From Erwinia psidii (GTDB taxonomy: Bacteria; Pseudomonadota; Gammaproteobacteria; Enterobacterales; Enterobacteriaceae): a stretch of 64,000 nt of DNA. The position numbers and the translations under genes were made by a program. The DNA lies in contig NZ_RHHM01000007.1 of the NCBI RefSeq assembly GCF_003846135.1, forward strand, positions 62,001 to 126,000. The letters run 5' to 3'. Below the pieces are notes generated by a model, which was given only the letters and a program-made list of their open reading frames with translations, was not told the DNA's origin and made no database searches. Shown here in pieces: positions 1 to 8,372 of this stretch. Numbering within the stretch: the first letter of the stretch is position 1; every line of letters begins with the position of its first letter.

Positions 1-1526
1 TATTGGCTACCATTGCCACTGACTTTGCCGTAATCAAGCCCCAGATAAAGTTCCTGGCCAGGCAGAGGTGTCCGCCAGGCAAAGTCATTGCGCAAAAACC
101 AGCCCTGGCTGGCATTTAAGGTTCGTTCTCCATCAAATCCCCTGACCGTCCAGCGGTTGCCCAGCGACAATTGCTCCTGAACAGTCAGAGGAGTGGTACT
201 TGCCTGATGCAAATAACGGACGTTGTAGCGAAATTGCTGTGTCCGAAAATTAAAGGGAATGTTAAGCTGCATATCCGTTCGAACAAACTTACTAAGCGCA
301 GTCGCAGAGCCGGAGTATTCTTCCGGTGCAGGAAGTGCGCCAAACCAACGAGTTCCCCGCTGATAACTGATATTGGCGTCAAAAGTGGCCTTACCGAAAT
401 AATGTCGGTGCTGCAACCCGAAACGCCAGGAAGAAGTGCGCCGACGCTGTATCTCTATCTCGGTGTCATAAAGATAATTGCGGGATTCACGCGCCTGCAA
501 ATCATAAGTCAGGGTCGTTTTTTGATTTCGGCCTCGATGCATAACCCGGCTGAGTTGCGCATTAATATTTTTTATTCTGCCACTGTACAGATAATCCCGG
601 GAATATCCTGAAACAGTTTGGTGATATTTGTAATTCCAGGCAGTTATACCGAAAGCCCAGTAGCCCAACGGCAATGAGTAATGTGTCGTCAGATTTCGGT
701 TCCCCTTGCCGCTACCCTTATACAAATCATGCGACCCGGAAATATAGAACAGATCGCTTAGTGAAAAAGGATTATCAAGCGACAGCGAGACTCCAGCCTG
801 ATAGCGGCCTATACTGCGGGTTGCGGAATCATCTAAAGTAATACCCGTACGCCAATTTTTATTTTTCTTCCGGCTGATTTCGATATCACTTTCTCCCGGC
901 GTTTCACCAGGAATTATTTTTATACTCGCCTGAGTGCCCGGCAATCTTTGTAGATTCTCAAGGCCTTGCTCACTGTCCCGAAGATCAAATAAAGTGCCGG
1001 AATGAGCAGGGAAAACGGTGTAAAGAAAAATATCGTCATCTCCGGTAAGCTTAACGTTTCTGACATTACCGGGGATCACACGTAATTTCACCGTGCCGCT
1101 TTTCATATTTTGCTCCGGGGCCATAACGCGGGTAGTGATATATCCATGGCTTATAAGGCGATTTTGCAATCTCTTCATAAGCAAATTGATACCTTCGCCG
1201 CCCAGACATTTCCCCATGGCATCACTGGCAATCCGCTGTAAAGGCAGCCAGCCCGGAAGACGATCATCGCCTTCCAGCACAACCCTATGGACAACAAAAC
1301 AGTTTTTTTCCTGTGGAAAGTGGCTCAGCCCGGTATCCACACCAGGGTCCGAAAAACGAACATCCTGCGTTGGCGGCTTTAAACGACTTTCAAGCACTTG
1401 CTGCCTTTGTTGCTGGTTAATCAATTGCTCATTAAAGGAATTATCCTGCGCCGTGACACACGCCGATTTAATTAAACAAATAAAGCAAAGAAAACTTTTT
1501 ATTCTTAACAAATGCAATTGATGCAT
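1..1526 (-). CDS. TpsB-family two-partner secretion outer-membrane transporter (ShlB/FhaC/HecB type), truncated by the window edge
   Basis: Reading the minus strand gives one open frame of about 508 codons that runs off the left edge, so the C-terminal barrel strands are missing. After a hydrophobic signal peptide (LRIKSFLCFICLIKSACVTA then QDN) comes a Gln-rich helix region, a POTRA-like segment (CFVVHRVVLEGDDRLPGW ... NRLISHGYITTRV) and a beta-barrel half. It carries the family hallmark VRGF (WTVRGFDGERTL), the loop motif that reaches into the pore. Family knowledge: such proteins export a partner TpsA across the outer membrane. The partner is the gene just upstream (1643-4909), giving an A-then-B order as in hmwA-hmwB. 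I chose the ATG at 1526 because AAGGA lies 9 nt upstream; an ATG at 1535 touches that same AAGGA. The family is clear; the substrate follows from adjacency. Confidence 0.93.
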   Translation of the reverse strand, partial: MHQLHLLRIKSFLCFICLIKSACVTAQDNSFNEQLINQQQRQQVLESRLKPPTQDVRFSDPGVDTGLSHFPQEKNCFVVHRVVLEGDDRLPGWLPLQRIASDAMGKCLGGEGINLLMKRLQNRLISHGYITTRVMAPEQNMKSGTVKLRVIPGNVRNVKLTGDDDIFLYTVFPAHSGTLFDLRDSEQGLENLQRLPGTQASIKIIPGETPGESDIEISRKKNKNWRTGITLDDSATRSIGRYQAGVSLSLDNPFSLSDLFYISGSHDLYKGSGKGNRNLTTHYSLPLGYWAFGITAWNYKYHQTVSGYSRDYLYSGRIKNINAQLSRVMHRGRNQKTTLTYDLQARESRNYLYDTEIEIQRRRTSSWRFGLQHRHYFGKATFDANISYQRGTRWFGALPAPEEYSGSATALSKFVRTDMQLNIPFNFRTQQFRYNVRYLHQASTTPLTVQEQLSLGNRWTVRGFDGERTLNASQGWFLRNDFAWRTPLPGQELYLGLDYGKVSGNGSQ

Positions 1527-1591
1527 TTCAAACATTCCTTGTACGAGCAAAGTATGGCTGACATATGAAGTCACCCATGATTAACACAGTT

Positions 1592-1611
1592 AAGCCCTGT
1601 TAATAGGGCTT
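1592..1611 (-). other. intercistronic hairpin between tpsA and tpsB
   Basis: AAGCCCT (1592-1598) and AGGGCTT (1605-1611) form a perfect 7-bp stem with a 6-nt loop. It lies about 30 nt after the TpsA stop and 65 nt before the TpsB start. No U-run follows on the minus strand, so it does not look like a full intrinsic terminator. It could be a partial attenuator or RNA processing site setting the ratio of secreted protein to transporter; that role is inference. Confidence 0.45.
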
Positions 1612-1642
1612 GTTATTTCATTAGTTTTATTCAGAAAAGCAA

Positions 1643-4600
1643 TTAGCGTAATAGCGAATACAACCATCCCCAACCCGATTTTTTGCCGGAGCGGTCCACT
1701 AATTTCTCTACAATATTGTCAGTTGGTTCTGCGTACACCTCTGATGAGGCGTTTGTCTCTGTCTCGCTTGCGCTGTCGGCGGTGAATTCTTCTTCATCTA
1801 CGTGCGATACGGGGTATGTCTCTGTCTCACTTTCGCTGTCGGCGGTGAATTCTTCTTCATCTATGTTCGATATGGGGTATGTCTCTGTCTCGCTTTCGCT
1901 ATCGGCGGTGAATTCTTCTTCATCTACGTGCGATACGGGGTATGTCTCTGTTTCGCTTTCACTGTCGGCGGTGAATTCTTCTTCATCTACGTTCGATACA
2001 TGAGTAGTGTTTTGCCGGATTACCTTCGTGACTGAATAACCTCTCCCGGCGCTCATTTTACTTTCAGGACGACTGTTAATATCAGCCGCAGTAATGATCA
2101 AATCCTGTTGCGAAGCAATAGTGCCTGTATTAATAAACCCGTCGTTACTGGTCAGGGCCATGTACTTCGCGCTATCTAAAATACCACTGTTAGTAAAATC
2201 ACCTTTACTGGTTGCGATCAGAAGATCACTGCTGTAAATATCGCCACTGTTATCAATATTACCTCCTGAAAGGGTTATATAGCCGTTGTTGCTAATAATC
2301 TGGTTGCTATTATCCAGTAAGCCTGTAGCCTCTATCTCAATACTCCTGTACGCGTTCAGATAACCACTGTTAACAACATCACCTGAAGCAATAATCGCCG
2401 CATGAGTACTACTGGAGAGTTTTCCCGTATTGCTTACATTAGTGCCATTCAGGGTAACTGAACCCATAAAATTGGTGCCGATAAACCCGGAATTACTGAT
2501 GTCTCCATCCGCCGTTATCCTGACGGCGCCCGCTGACGTCAGCAGCTCACCCGCATTTTTTACTCCCACGCCATGTTCAGTACCCACAAGGGTGATGGCA
2601 CCTGCGTACATGCCGCCAAGACTTGTCACGTCCAGCGCCAGTTTGGGAGATATGGAGCTATCATCGCCAGCAAGCTTAGTTAGCTTCGTATTGGCAGCAT
2701 TGACAGTGTTGCGTCCGGTAGTGATTGCTAAATTATTTCCCGCCCGCAATGCCGCATTCACTTTTACCGAACGGGCAATGATATTGGTAAAATCCGGGGC
2801 CTGACTGTTAAACCCATCGCCATCAATGGTAACATTTCCCGCCTCTACGAGATAACCTGTCAGTCCACCGCTACTGTCGATTTGAGCCGTTCCCGTCGTT
2901 AACGTCGCCCGCCCGGCATTAATAAAACCACAGCCATCGCAGGTTATGCCCGAAGCATTGGCAATAACCACCTCAGCCTTATCACCGGCAACCTCAATAT
3001 AGCCATTTAACTGACTTGCATGACTGGAATTAACTTCATTGAGGATAATACTTGCAGTCCTGCCGGACAGCGAAGAATTACCGCCAATGGCACCCCCAAG
3101 AGAAGTATAAGCACCATTTTTTGAGTTATTCAGAATCACACCATTCTGATCAACGTCAAACTGGGAATAGGTATTACGCGAGACACCTGCGGCACCTGGC
3201 GTGGTGATATTAACCACGGTGGTGCCGTTAGCATTATTGATAATGTCAGGTTGCTGGCTGGAAATTGCACTGCTATCGGCTACTATTCCTGCTTTTGTCG
3301 GGTTCGCCGGTTTTTCTGCATCGTTATCACTGGACTCATCGTGTGCATCCGATGCGTCGCCTGCCTCTCCCTCATTTTCATCGGGGGCAGTGGGTTCCTG
3401 GTCTGCGTCCGGTACAGGAGTTGTATTTTGCCGGATTACCTTCGTGACCGAATAACCTCTCCCGGCGCTCATTTTACTTTCAGGACTACTGTTAATATCA
3501 GCCGCAGTAATGATGATATCCTGTTGCGAAGCAATAGTGCCTGTATTGGTAAACTCGTCGTTACTGGTCAGGCCCATATAACCCGCGCTGTTCAAACTAC
3601 CACTGTTAGTAAAGTCACTTTTACTGGTGGCTATCAGGCTTTGATGGCTGTCAATCTCGCCACTGTTATCAATATTACTTCCGGTAAGGCTTATATCACT
3701 GCCAGCGCTGATAATCTGCCCGCTATTATCGACCAAACCCGCCGCATCAATATATACCCCCCTGGAAGCACCGACATAGCCACTGTTAACAACATCACCT
3801 GAACCAGTAATGTCCATGTTACTATTACTGGACAGCAATCCGGTGTTATGGACATTAACCCCATCTAAAACAACTGAACCAGCCATGCTGTTACTGATAC
3901 GCCCGGAATTAGTAATGTCTCCATCCGCCGTTATCCTGACGGCGCCCGCTGACGTCAGCAGCTCACCCGCATTTTTTACTCCCACGCCATGTTCAGTACC
4001 CACAAGGGTGATGGCACCTGCGTACATGCCGCCAAGACTTGTCACGTCCAGCGCCAGTTTGGGAGATATGGAGCTATCATCGCCAGCAAGCTTAGTTAGC
4101 TTCGTATTGGCAGCATTGACAGTGTTGCGTCCGGTAGTGATTGCTAAATTATTTCCCGCCCGCAATGCCGCATTCACTTTTACCGAACGGGCAATGATAT
4201 TGGTAAAATCCGGGGCCTGACTGTTAAACCCATCGCCATCAATGGTAACATTTCCCGCCTCTACGAGATAACCTGTCAGTCCACCGCTACTGTCGATTTG
4301 AGCCGTTCCCGTCGTTAACGTCGCCCGCCCGGCATTAATAAAACCACAGCCATCGCAGGTTATGCCCGAAGCATTGGCAATAACCACCTCAGCCTTATCA
4401 CCGGCAACCTCAATATAGCCATTTAACTGACTTGCATGACTGGAATTAACTTCATTGAGGATAATACTTGCAGTCCTGCCGGACAGCGAAGAATTACCGC
4501 CAATGGCACCCCCAAGAGAAGTATAAGCACCATTTTTTGAGTTATTCAGAATCACACCATTCTGATCAACGTCAAACTGGGAATAGGTATTACGCGAGAC

Positions 4601-4909
4601 ACCTGCGGCACCTGGCGTGGTGATATTAACCACGGTGGTGCCGTTAGCATTATTGATAATGTCAGGTTGCTGGCTGGAAATTGCACTGCTATCGGCTACT
4701 ATTCCTGCTTTTGCCTGATGCCCAAGCCCAAGGGACACCAGCACAGCAAAACTGACAGCACTTAATTTTCCCGGCTGTAGCATGGCATGACTATTCTTCG
4801 AACACCTGGACAAACTGACACGCCGAATAAAATGAGAATCAGACATGGAGGTGTGAAGAGTTTGCGTTTTATTGATAATTTCGCGGAGGTTATTTCTTTT
4901 CATATTCAA
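1643..4909 (-). CDS. TpsA-family filamentous-haemagglutinin-like exoprotein with two complete secretion (TPS) domains
   Basis: 1088 residues. An extended N-terminal signal (about residues 1-68, ending HQAKA before GIVADSS) precedes a TPS domain (about 69-331) with the family motif ITCDGCGFINAG. Seven repeats of about 20 residues follow, each starting NSG or NTG, as in beta-helix haemagglutinin repeats. After an acidic linker (about 500-538) the same GIVADSS domain starts again (541-803, identical in protein and DNA), with seven diverged repeats, four acidic 21-residue repeats (about 970-1053) and a tail with KKSGWGW. Family knowledge: the TPS domain is read by the POTRA domains of the TpsB partner, here the next gene. 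One TPS domain per protein is usual, so the duplication is odd. There is no CDI toxin tip, VENN motif or immunity gene. Probably a secreted or surface adhesin; function unknown. AAGGAT lies 10 nt before the start. Confidence 0.93.
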   Translation of the reverse strand: MNMKRNNLREIINKTQTLHTSMSDSHFIRRVSLSRCSKNSHAMLQPGKLSAVSFAVLVSLGLGHQAKAGIVADSSAISSQQPDIINNANGTTVVNITTPGAAGVSRNTYSQFDVDQNGVILNNSKNGAYTSLGGAIGGNSSLSGRTASIILNEVNSSHASQLNGYIEVAGDKAEVVIANASGITCDGCGFINAGRATLTTGTAQIDSSGGLTGYLVEAGNVTIDGDGFNSQAPDFTNIIARSVKVNAALRAGNNLAITTGRNTVNAANTKLTKLAGDDSSISPKLALDVTSLGGMYAGAITLVGTEHGVGVKNAGELLTSAGAVRITADGDITNSGRISNSMAGSVVLDGVNVHNTGLLSSNSNMDITGSGDVVNSGYVGASRGVYIDAAGLVDNSGQIISAGSDISLTGSNIDNSGEIDSHQSLIATSKSDFTNSGSLNSAGYMGLTSNDEFTNTGTIASQQDIIITAADINSSPESKMSAGRGYSVTKVIRQNTTPVPDADQEPTAPDENEGEAGDASDAHDESSDNDAEKPANPTKAGIVADSSAISSQQPDIINNANGTTVVNITTPGAAGVSRNTYSQFDVDQNGVILNNSKNGAYTSLGGAIGGNSSLSGRTASIILNEVNSSHASQLNGYIEVAGDKAEVVIANASGITCDGCGFINAGRATLTTGTAQIDSSGGLTGYLVEAGNVTIDGDGFNSQAPDFTNIIARSVKVNAALRAGNNLAITTGRNTVNAANTKLTKLAGDDSSISPKLALDVTSLGGMYAGAITLVGTEHGVGVKNAGELLTSAGAVRITADGDISNSGFIGTNFMGSVTLNGTNVSNTGKLSSSTHAAIIASGDVVNSGYLNAYRSIEIEATGLLDNSNQIISNNGYITLSGGNIDNSGDIYSSDLLIATSKGDFTNSGILDSAKYMALTSNDGFINTGTIASQQDLIITAADINSRPESKMSAGRGYSVTKVIRQNTTHVSNVDEEEFTADSESETETYPVSHVDEEEFTADSESETETYPISNIDEEEFTADSESETETYPVSHVDEEEFTADSASETETNASSEVYAEPTDNIVEKLVDRSGKKSGWGWLYSLLR
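1751..2002 (-). repeat. 63-bp tandem repeat array, four copies, inside the TpsA gene
   Basis: Four units with a 63-bp period (1751-1813, 1814-1876, 1877-1939, 1940-2002) encode the 21-residue unit EEEFTADSESETETYP plus VSHVD or ISNID. The unit nearest the C-terminus is partly degenerate (ADSASETETNA). Because 63 is a multiple of three, changes in copy number keep the frame. The repeats form an acidic, Ser/Thr-rich stalk before the basic C-terminal tail. Confidence 0.95.
2499..3297 (-). repeat. 799-bp direct repeat, copy A (second TPS domain of TpsA)
   Basis: This segment is base-for-base the same as 3915-4713, at an offset of 1416 bp, in a line-by-line comparison. It codes residues about 539-803. 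The match stops at AAAAGCAGG on the upstream side, exactly at the signal-peptidase junction of copy B. Beyond the downstream end the modules remain alignable at the same offset but have diverged. Further on, 2010-2140 against 3426-3556 is again almost identical. Confidence 0.96.
3915..4713 (-). repeat. 799-bp direct repeat, copy B (first TPS domain of TpsA)
   Basis: Identical partner of 2499-3297; codes residues about 67-331. Both copies are in the same frame and orientation. The 1416-bp period equals 472 codons, so homologous recombination between them would delete one module in frame. Confidence 0.96.
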
Positions 4910-5448
4910 TCACAAATCCTTATGTTATGTAAACCAATTTAAGAAAAAACACTTATCACTATAATCAACGAGGCAATACAACATCAGTTGAATAATAAAA
5001 ACCCATTAGAATGTTAATAAGCACATTAAAAAATTACAAAATAGAAATAAATATAACACTGGAGAAAATTAAATAAAATAATTCATAAAAAGACAGTAAA
5101 AATATTATTGTTATGCAGCTCATAAGTCAATAACAAAAAGCAGCCAAACACACCATAATCATCGAAAAGACCTTAATTAAAATATTTTTACCAATCATAA
5201 CCACAATATATTTTTGTTAATAAACACATCACATTACTTGCTAAAAAAATTAATAGGTGCGTTTAAGAAAAATAAAAATATATTTATTGTTATATATTAA
5301 AGTATATTTTTTCAGAGCTTAACGGATAATTAAATTTCGTATAATCAATCATCAAAAAAATTCAACACCCAACAGAACTTTCACACTTAAACTGGATTGT
5401 AATGATGAGTTTATTCTGTTGTTTGATGTAAATACATGTCATTTTTAT
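4910..5448. promoter_or_regulatory. AT-rich leader/promoter region upstream of TpsA
   Basis: About 540 bp without a gene, clearly much richer in A+T than its neighbours, with many A and T runs (for example about 5030-5100 and 5205-5300). It lies upstream of the TpsA start and downstream of the pepN terminator. Such DNA is the usual target of H-NS silencing and is typical of acquired loci, but no specific operator or single promoter can be assigned by eye. Confidence 0.5.
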
Positions 5449-5482
5449 AGTAAAAAGCGGGTGTTTTATACCCGCTTTTACT
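5449..5482 (-). terminator. pepN intrinsic terminator
   Basis: AGTAAAAAGCGGGT and ACCCGCTTTTACT form a GC-cored stem around GTTTTAT. On the minus strand the stem is followed by TTTTTACTATAAAAAT. It lies just after the pepN stop codon. Confidence 0.85.
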
Positions 5483-5494
5483 GAAACAATCAGC

Positions 5495-8110
5495 CTAAGC
5501 GTTTAACGCCTTGGTAATTTTCTCATATAAATCACCTGATAGTTTATCCAGATCCAATAGCCGTTCCAACGCAGCGCGCATTAATGCCTGACGCTCGCTG
5601 TCATAACGTTTAAACCGAATCAGCGGTTCAATTATTCTTGCGGCAACCTGCGGATTTCGGGTGTTCAGATCGGTTAAGATTTCCACCAGGAAATTATAAC
5701 CACTGCCGTTTTGAGCATGGAACGCCGACGGGTTGAGCAAACCAAACGCACCGATCAGCGAGCGAATGCGGTTTGGGTTGCCTCTGTCAAAAGAGCGATG
5801 GCTGAGCAACGCACGAACGCGTTGCAGTACATCTGCTGACGGGCTGGTGGCCTGCAACACAAACCATTTATCCATCACCAGACCGTTCTGGTGCCAGCGC
5901 TGCTCGAACGCATGCAGTAATGTTTCCTGGCATGGCAACTGCGCCGCCACGGCAGCCGTCATCGCTGCCAGTACGTCGGTCATGTTATCAGCCTGTTGAT
6001 ACTGAGCTGTCACCCACTTTTCTGCCAGCGCCACCTCGCCAAAGGCCAGATAGTTCAGACAAACATTTTTCAACGCGCGCTTACCAATATCTACATGCTC
6101 CACCCGGTATACGGAAGTATGGTTGGCATGCCAGACCGCCAGCCATTCATCCGCCAGCTCGCTCGCCAGCATACGCACAAAGGCCTGGCGTACCGCGGAA
6201 ATGGCCTGCGGATCAATGATATCAAACAGCTCAGCAATTTCATTTTCACCCGGTAGCGACAGGATACGCGCCATCAGCGCCGGATCGCCATTTTCCTCAA
6301 GCAACACTGCCCGGAATGCATCCGCTACATGAAGTGGTACAGAGAACGGCTGCCCCTGCTGATAACGGGCAACATTCAATTTGATGTGCGTGGTTAGCAG
6401 ACTTTGTGCCGCGTCCCAACGGACAAAGTCGTTGCGGGCATGACGCATCAGAAAGGTTAACTGCGTATCGCTCCAGTTATAATCGAGTTTCACTGGCGCG
6501 GAAAATTCACGCAGCAACGATGGTACAGGCTGGCTGAGAACCTGATCGAATACAAAGCTCTGGGACTCATCGGTAACATTCAGCACGTGGTGGACAGGAC
6601 GACCATTGTGCTGAAGTGGAATCACGTTCCCTTCATTGTCGTACAGTTCAATATCAAACGGGATATGCAGCGGACGTTTCTCTTTCTGATCCGCCGTTGG
6701 TGGGGTCATCTGCGTAACATGCAACGTATACAGCCCCAGCTCTGGATTATAATCGTCGCGCACAGTGAGTACCGGCGTCCCTGACTGGCTGTACCAGCGT
6801 CTGAACAGGGAAAGATCAACGTCTGAGGCATCTTCCATCGCCTGCACAAAATCATCACAGGTGGCCGCACTGCCGTCGTGGCGCTCGAAATAGAGTTGTA
6901 TTCCCTTCTGGAAGCGGTGCTCACCCAGCAGCGTGTGCAACATGCGGATCACTTCGGCCCCCTTCTCATACACCGTCAGCGTATAGAAGTTGTTCATCTC
7001 AATAACCTGCTCAGGGCGAACAGGATGCGCCATCGGACTGGCATCCTCAGCAAACTGTAAGCCACGCATATTACGGACGTTATCGATTCGATTCACCGCA
7101 CGGGAACCCAGGTCAGAGCTGAATTCCTGGTCACGAAATACCGTCAGACCCTCTTTCAGACTTAACTGGAACCAGTCACGGCAGGTTACGCGATTACCGG
7201 TCCAGTTGTGGAAATATTCATGACCGATCACCGCTTCAATACCGAGGTAATCTTTATCCGTGGCGGTTTCCGCTTTGGCCAGCACAAATTTCGAATTAAA
7301 GATATTAAGACCTTTATTTTCCATTGCGCCCATATTGAAAAAATCAACGGCGACAATCATGAAAATATCCAGATCGTACTCCAGGCCAAAACGCTCCTCG
7401 TCCCACTTCATACTGTTTTTCAGTGAGGTCATGGCCCAGTCGGCACGGTCAAGATTGCCGCGGTCAACAAAGATTTCCAGTGCCACATCACGCCCTGAAC
7501 GGGTTTTAAAACTGTCACGCAGCACATCAAAATCCCCGGCCACCAGCGCAAACAAATAACAGGGTTTGGGGAAAGGATCATGCCACGTTATCCAGTGACG
7601 ACCATCGTCCATCTGGCCACCGTCAACACGGTTACCGTTCGATAACAGAAAAGGATAAATGGACTTTTTGGCGATAATGGTTGTGGTAAAACGCGCCAGC
7701 ACATCGGGGCGATCGGGATACCAGGTAATATGGCGAAAACCCTCGGCCTCACACTGCGTGCATAACGCCTCACCAGATTTATACAAACCTTCCAGCGCAG
7801 TATTTTTATCAGGATGAATATCGTTGACGATCTTCAATGTAAATGTCTGGGGCACTTGCCAGAGGATTAATGCCCCTTCCTCCAGTCGGTAATGCGGCCA
7901 GGGCTGGTCATCGATCTCAAGGGAGATTAAGGTTAAATCTTCGCCATCAAAACGCAACTCATCCCCTGCAGAACCGGAATGATGGATACGGCTTATGGCG
8001 GTCACTCTGGTGGTACTGGCATCCAGCACAAATGTAAGATCAATATCAGACAGGGTGTAATCGGGTGCCCGATAATCATGGCGGTTTTTAACCTGAGGGA
8101 GTTGCGTCAT
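5495..8110 (-). CDS. pepN: aminopeptidase N
   Basis: 871 residues (E. coli PepN 870). An M1-family zinc metallopeptidase of the cytoplasm that removes N-terminal residues during late protein breakdown. The exopeptidase motif GAMEN is at 261-265. The zinc site is HEYFH at 297-301 with the third ligand Glu at 320 (LKEGLTVF), positions identical to the E. coli enzyme. The four-domain length is complete and no frameshift is seen. It is divergent from pncB, with 262 bp of shared upstream DNA, and ends in a strong terminator separating it from the two-partner secretion locus. In E. coli the ssu sulfonate genes lie next to pepN; here an accessory locus sits there instead. Confidence 0.98.
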   Translation of the reverse strand: MTQLPQVKNRHDYRAPDYTLSDIDLTFVLDASTTRVTAISRIHHSGSAGDELRFDGEDLTLISLEIDDQPWPHYRLEEGALILWQVPQTFTLKIVNDIHPDKNTALEGLYKSGEALCTQCEAEGFRHITWYPDRPDVLARFTTTIIAKKSIYPFLLSNGNRVDGGQMDDGRHWITWHDPFPKPCYLFALVAGDFDVLRDSFKTRSGRDVALEIFVDRGNLDRADWAMTSLKNSMKWDEERFGLEYDLDIFMIVAVDFFNMGAMENKGLNIFNSKFVLAKAETATDKDYLGIEAVIGHEYFHNWTGNRVTCRDWFQLSLKEGLTVFRDQEFSSDLGSRAVNRIDNVRNMRGLQFAEDASPMAHPVRPEQVIEMNNFYTLTVYEKGAEVIRMLHTLLGEHRFQKGIQLYFERHDGSAATCDDFVQAMEDASDVDLSLFRRWYSQSGTPVLTVRDDYNPELGLYTLHVTQMTPPTADQKEKRPLHIPFDIELYDNEGNVIPLQHNGRPVHHVLNVTDESQSFVFDQVLSQPVPSLLREFSAPVKLDYNWSDTQLTFLMRHARNDFVRWDAAQSLLTTHIKLNVARYQQGQPFSVPLHVADAFRAVLLEENGDPALMARILSLPGENEIAELFDIIDPQAISAVRQAFVRMLASELADEWLAVWHANHTSVYRVEHVDIGKRALKNVCLNYLAFGEVALAEKWVTAQYQQADNMTDVLAAMTAAVAAQLPCQETLLHAFEQRWHQNGLVMDKWFVLQATSPSADVLQRVRALLSHRSFDRGNPNRIRSLIGAFGLLNPSAFHAQNGSGYNFLVEILTDLNTRNPQVAARIIEPLIRFKRYDSERQALMRAALERLLDLDKLSGDLYEKITKALNA

Positions 8111-8372
8111 AAGTCACTCTTACGTCGATAATTAGTTAGCCCTGTCCAGTCTATTCCTGTTGGCACGATGTTGCCACGAAGAATAGTCGCCCAGGGCTGA
8201 GTGGCACTGAACACTACATTTCATTAACAACATCCCCTACCACCCTAGCCATAGTCTGTTGAATTATGCTGTGATGAGGTTCAATAAATGAGTATTCACG
8301 TTATACTCCAGCGACTTTTACATCATTTGAACCAGGGATAACGCTCTTCGCCAGAGGATGCTGAAACGCACC
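8111..8372. promoter_or_regulatory. divergent pepN/pncB promoter region
   Basis: Shared upstream region of the two genes. For pncB a plausible sigma-70 promoter is TTCAAT (8280-8285), a 16-bp spacer and TATACT (8302-8307). NadR is known to control pncB in enterics, but I could not find a convincing NadR palindrome here. Nothing else stands out. Confidence 0.4.

Noticed and set aside
171-1521. Plus-strand reading frames at 171-611 and 1093-1521
   Set aside because: They are antisense to one continuous minus-strand frame with signal peptide, POTRA and VRGF motif. Their translations show no family features.
1751-2002. CRISPR array
   Set aside because: The four 63-bp units are contiguous, coding and without unique spacers.
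1683-4220. Repetitive plus-strand frames opposite the TpsA gene
   Set aside because: They mirror the repeats of the real gene (Ser/Val-rich translations) and lack sensible starts or family features.
2499-4713. Transposon or insertion sequence flanked by long direct repeats
   Set aside because: The repeats are coding TPS domains; no transposase frame or terminal inverted repeats are present.
1643-4909. Contact-dependent inhibition (CdiA) system
   Set aside because: The protein is short, ends in acidic repeats, lacks a VENN-type pretoxin motif, and there is no small immunity gene nearby. Gene order is also A before B.
8111-8372. NadR operator before pncB
   Set aside because: No TGTTTA-N6-TAAACA-like palindrome could be found; only a sigma-70-like promoter is supportable.
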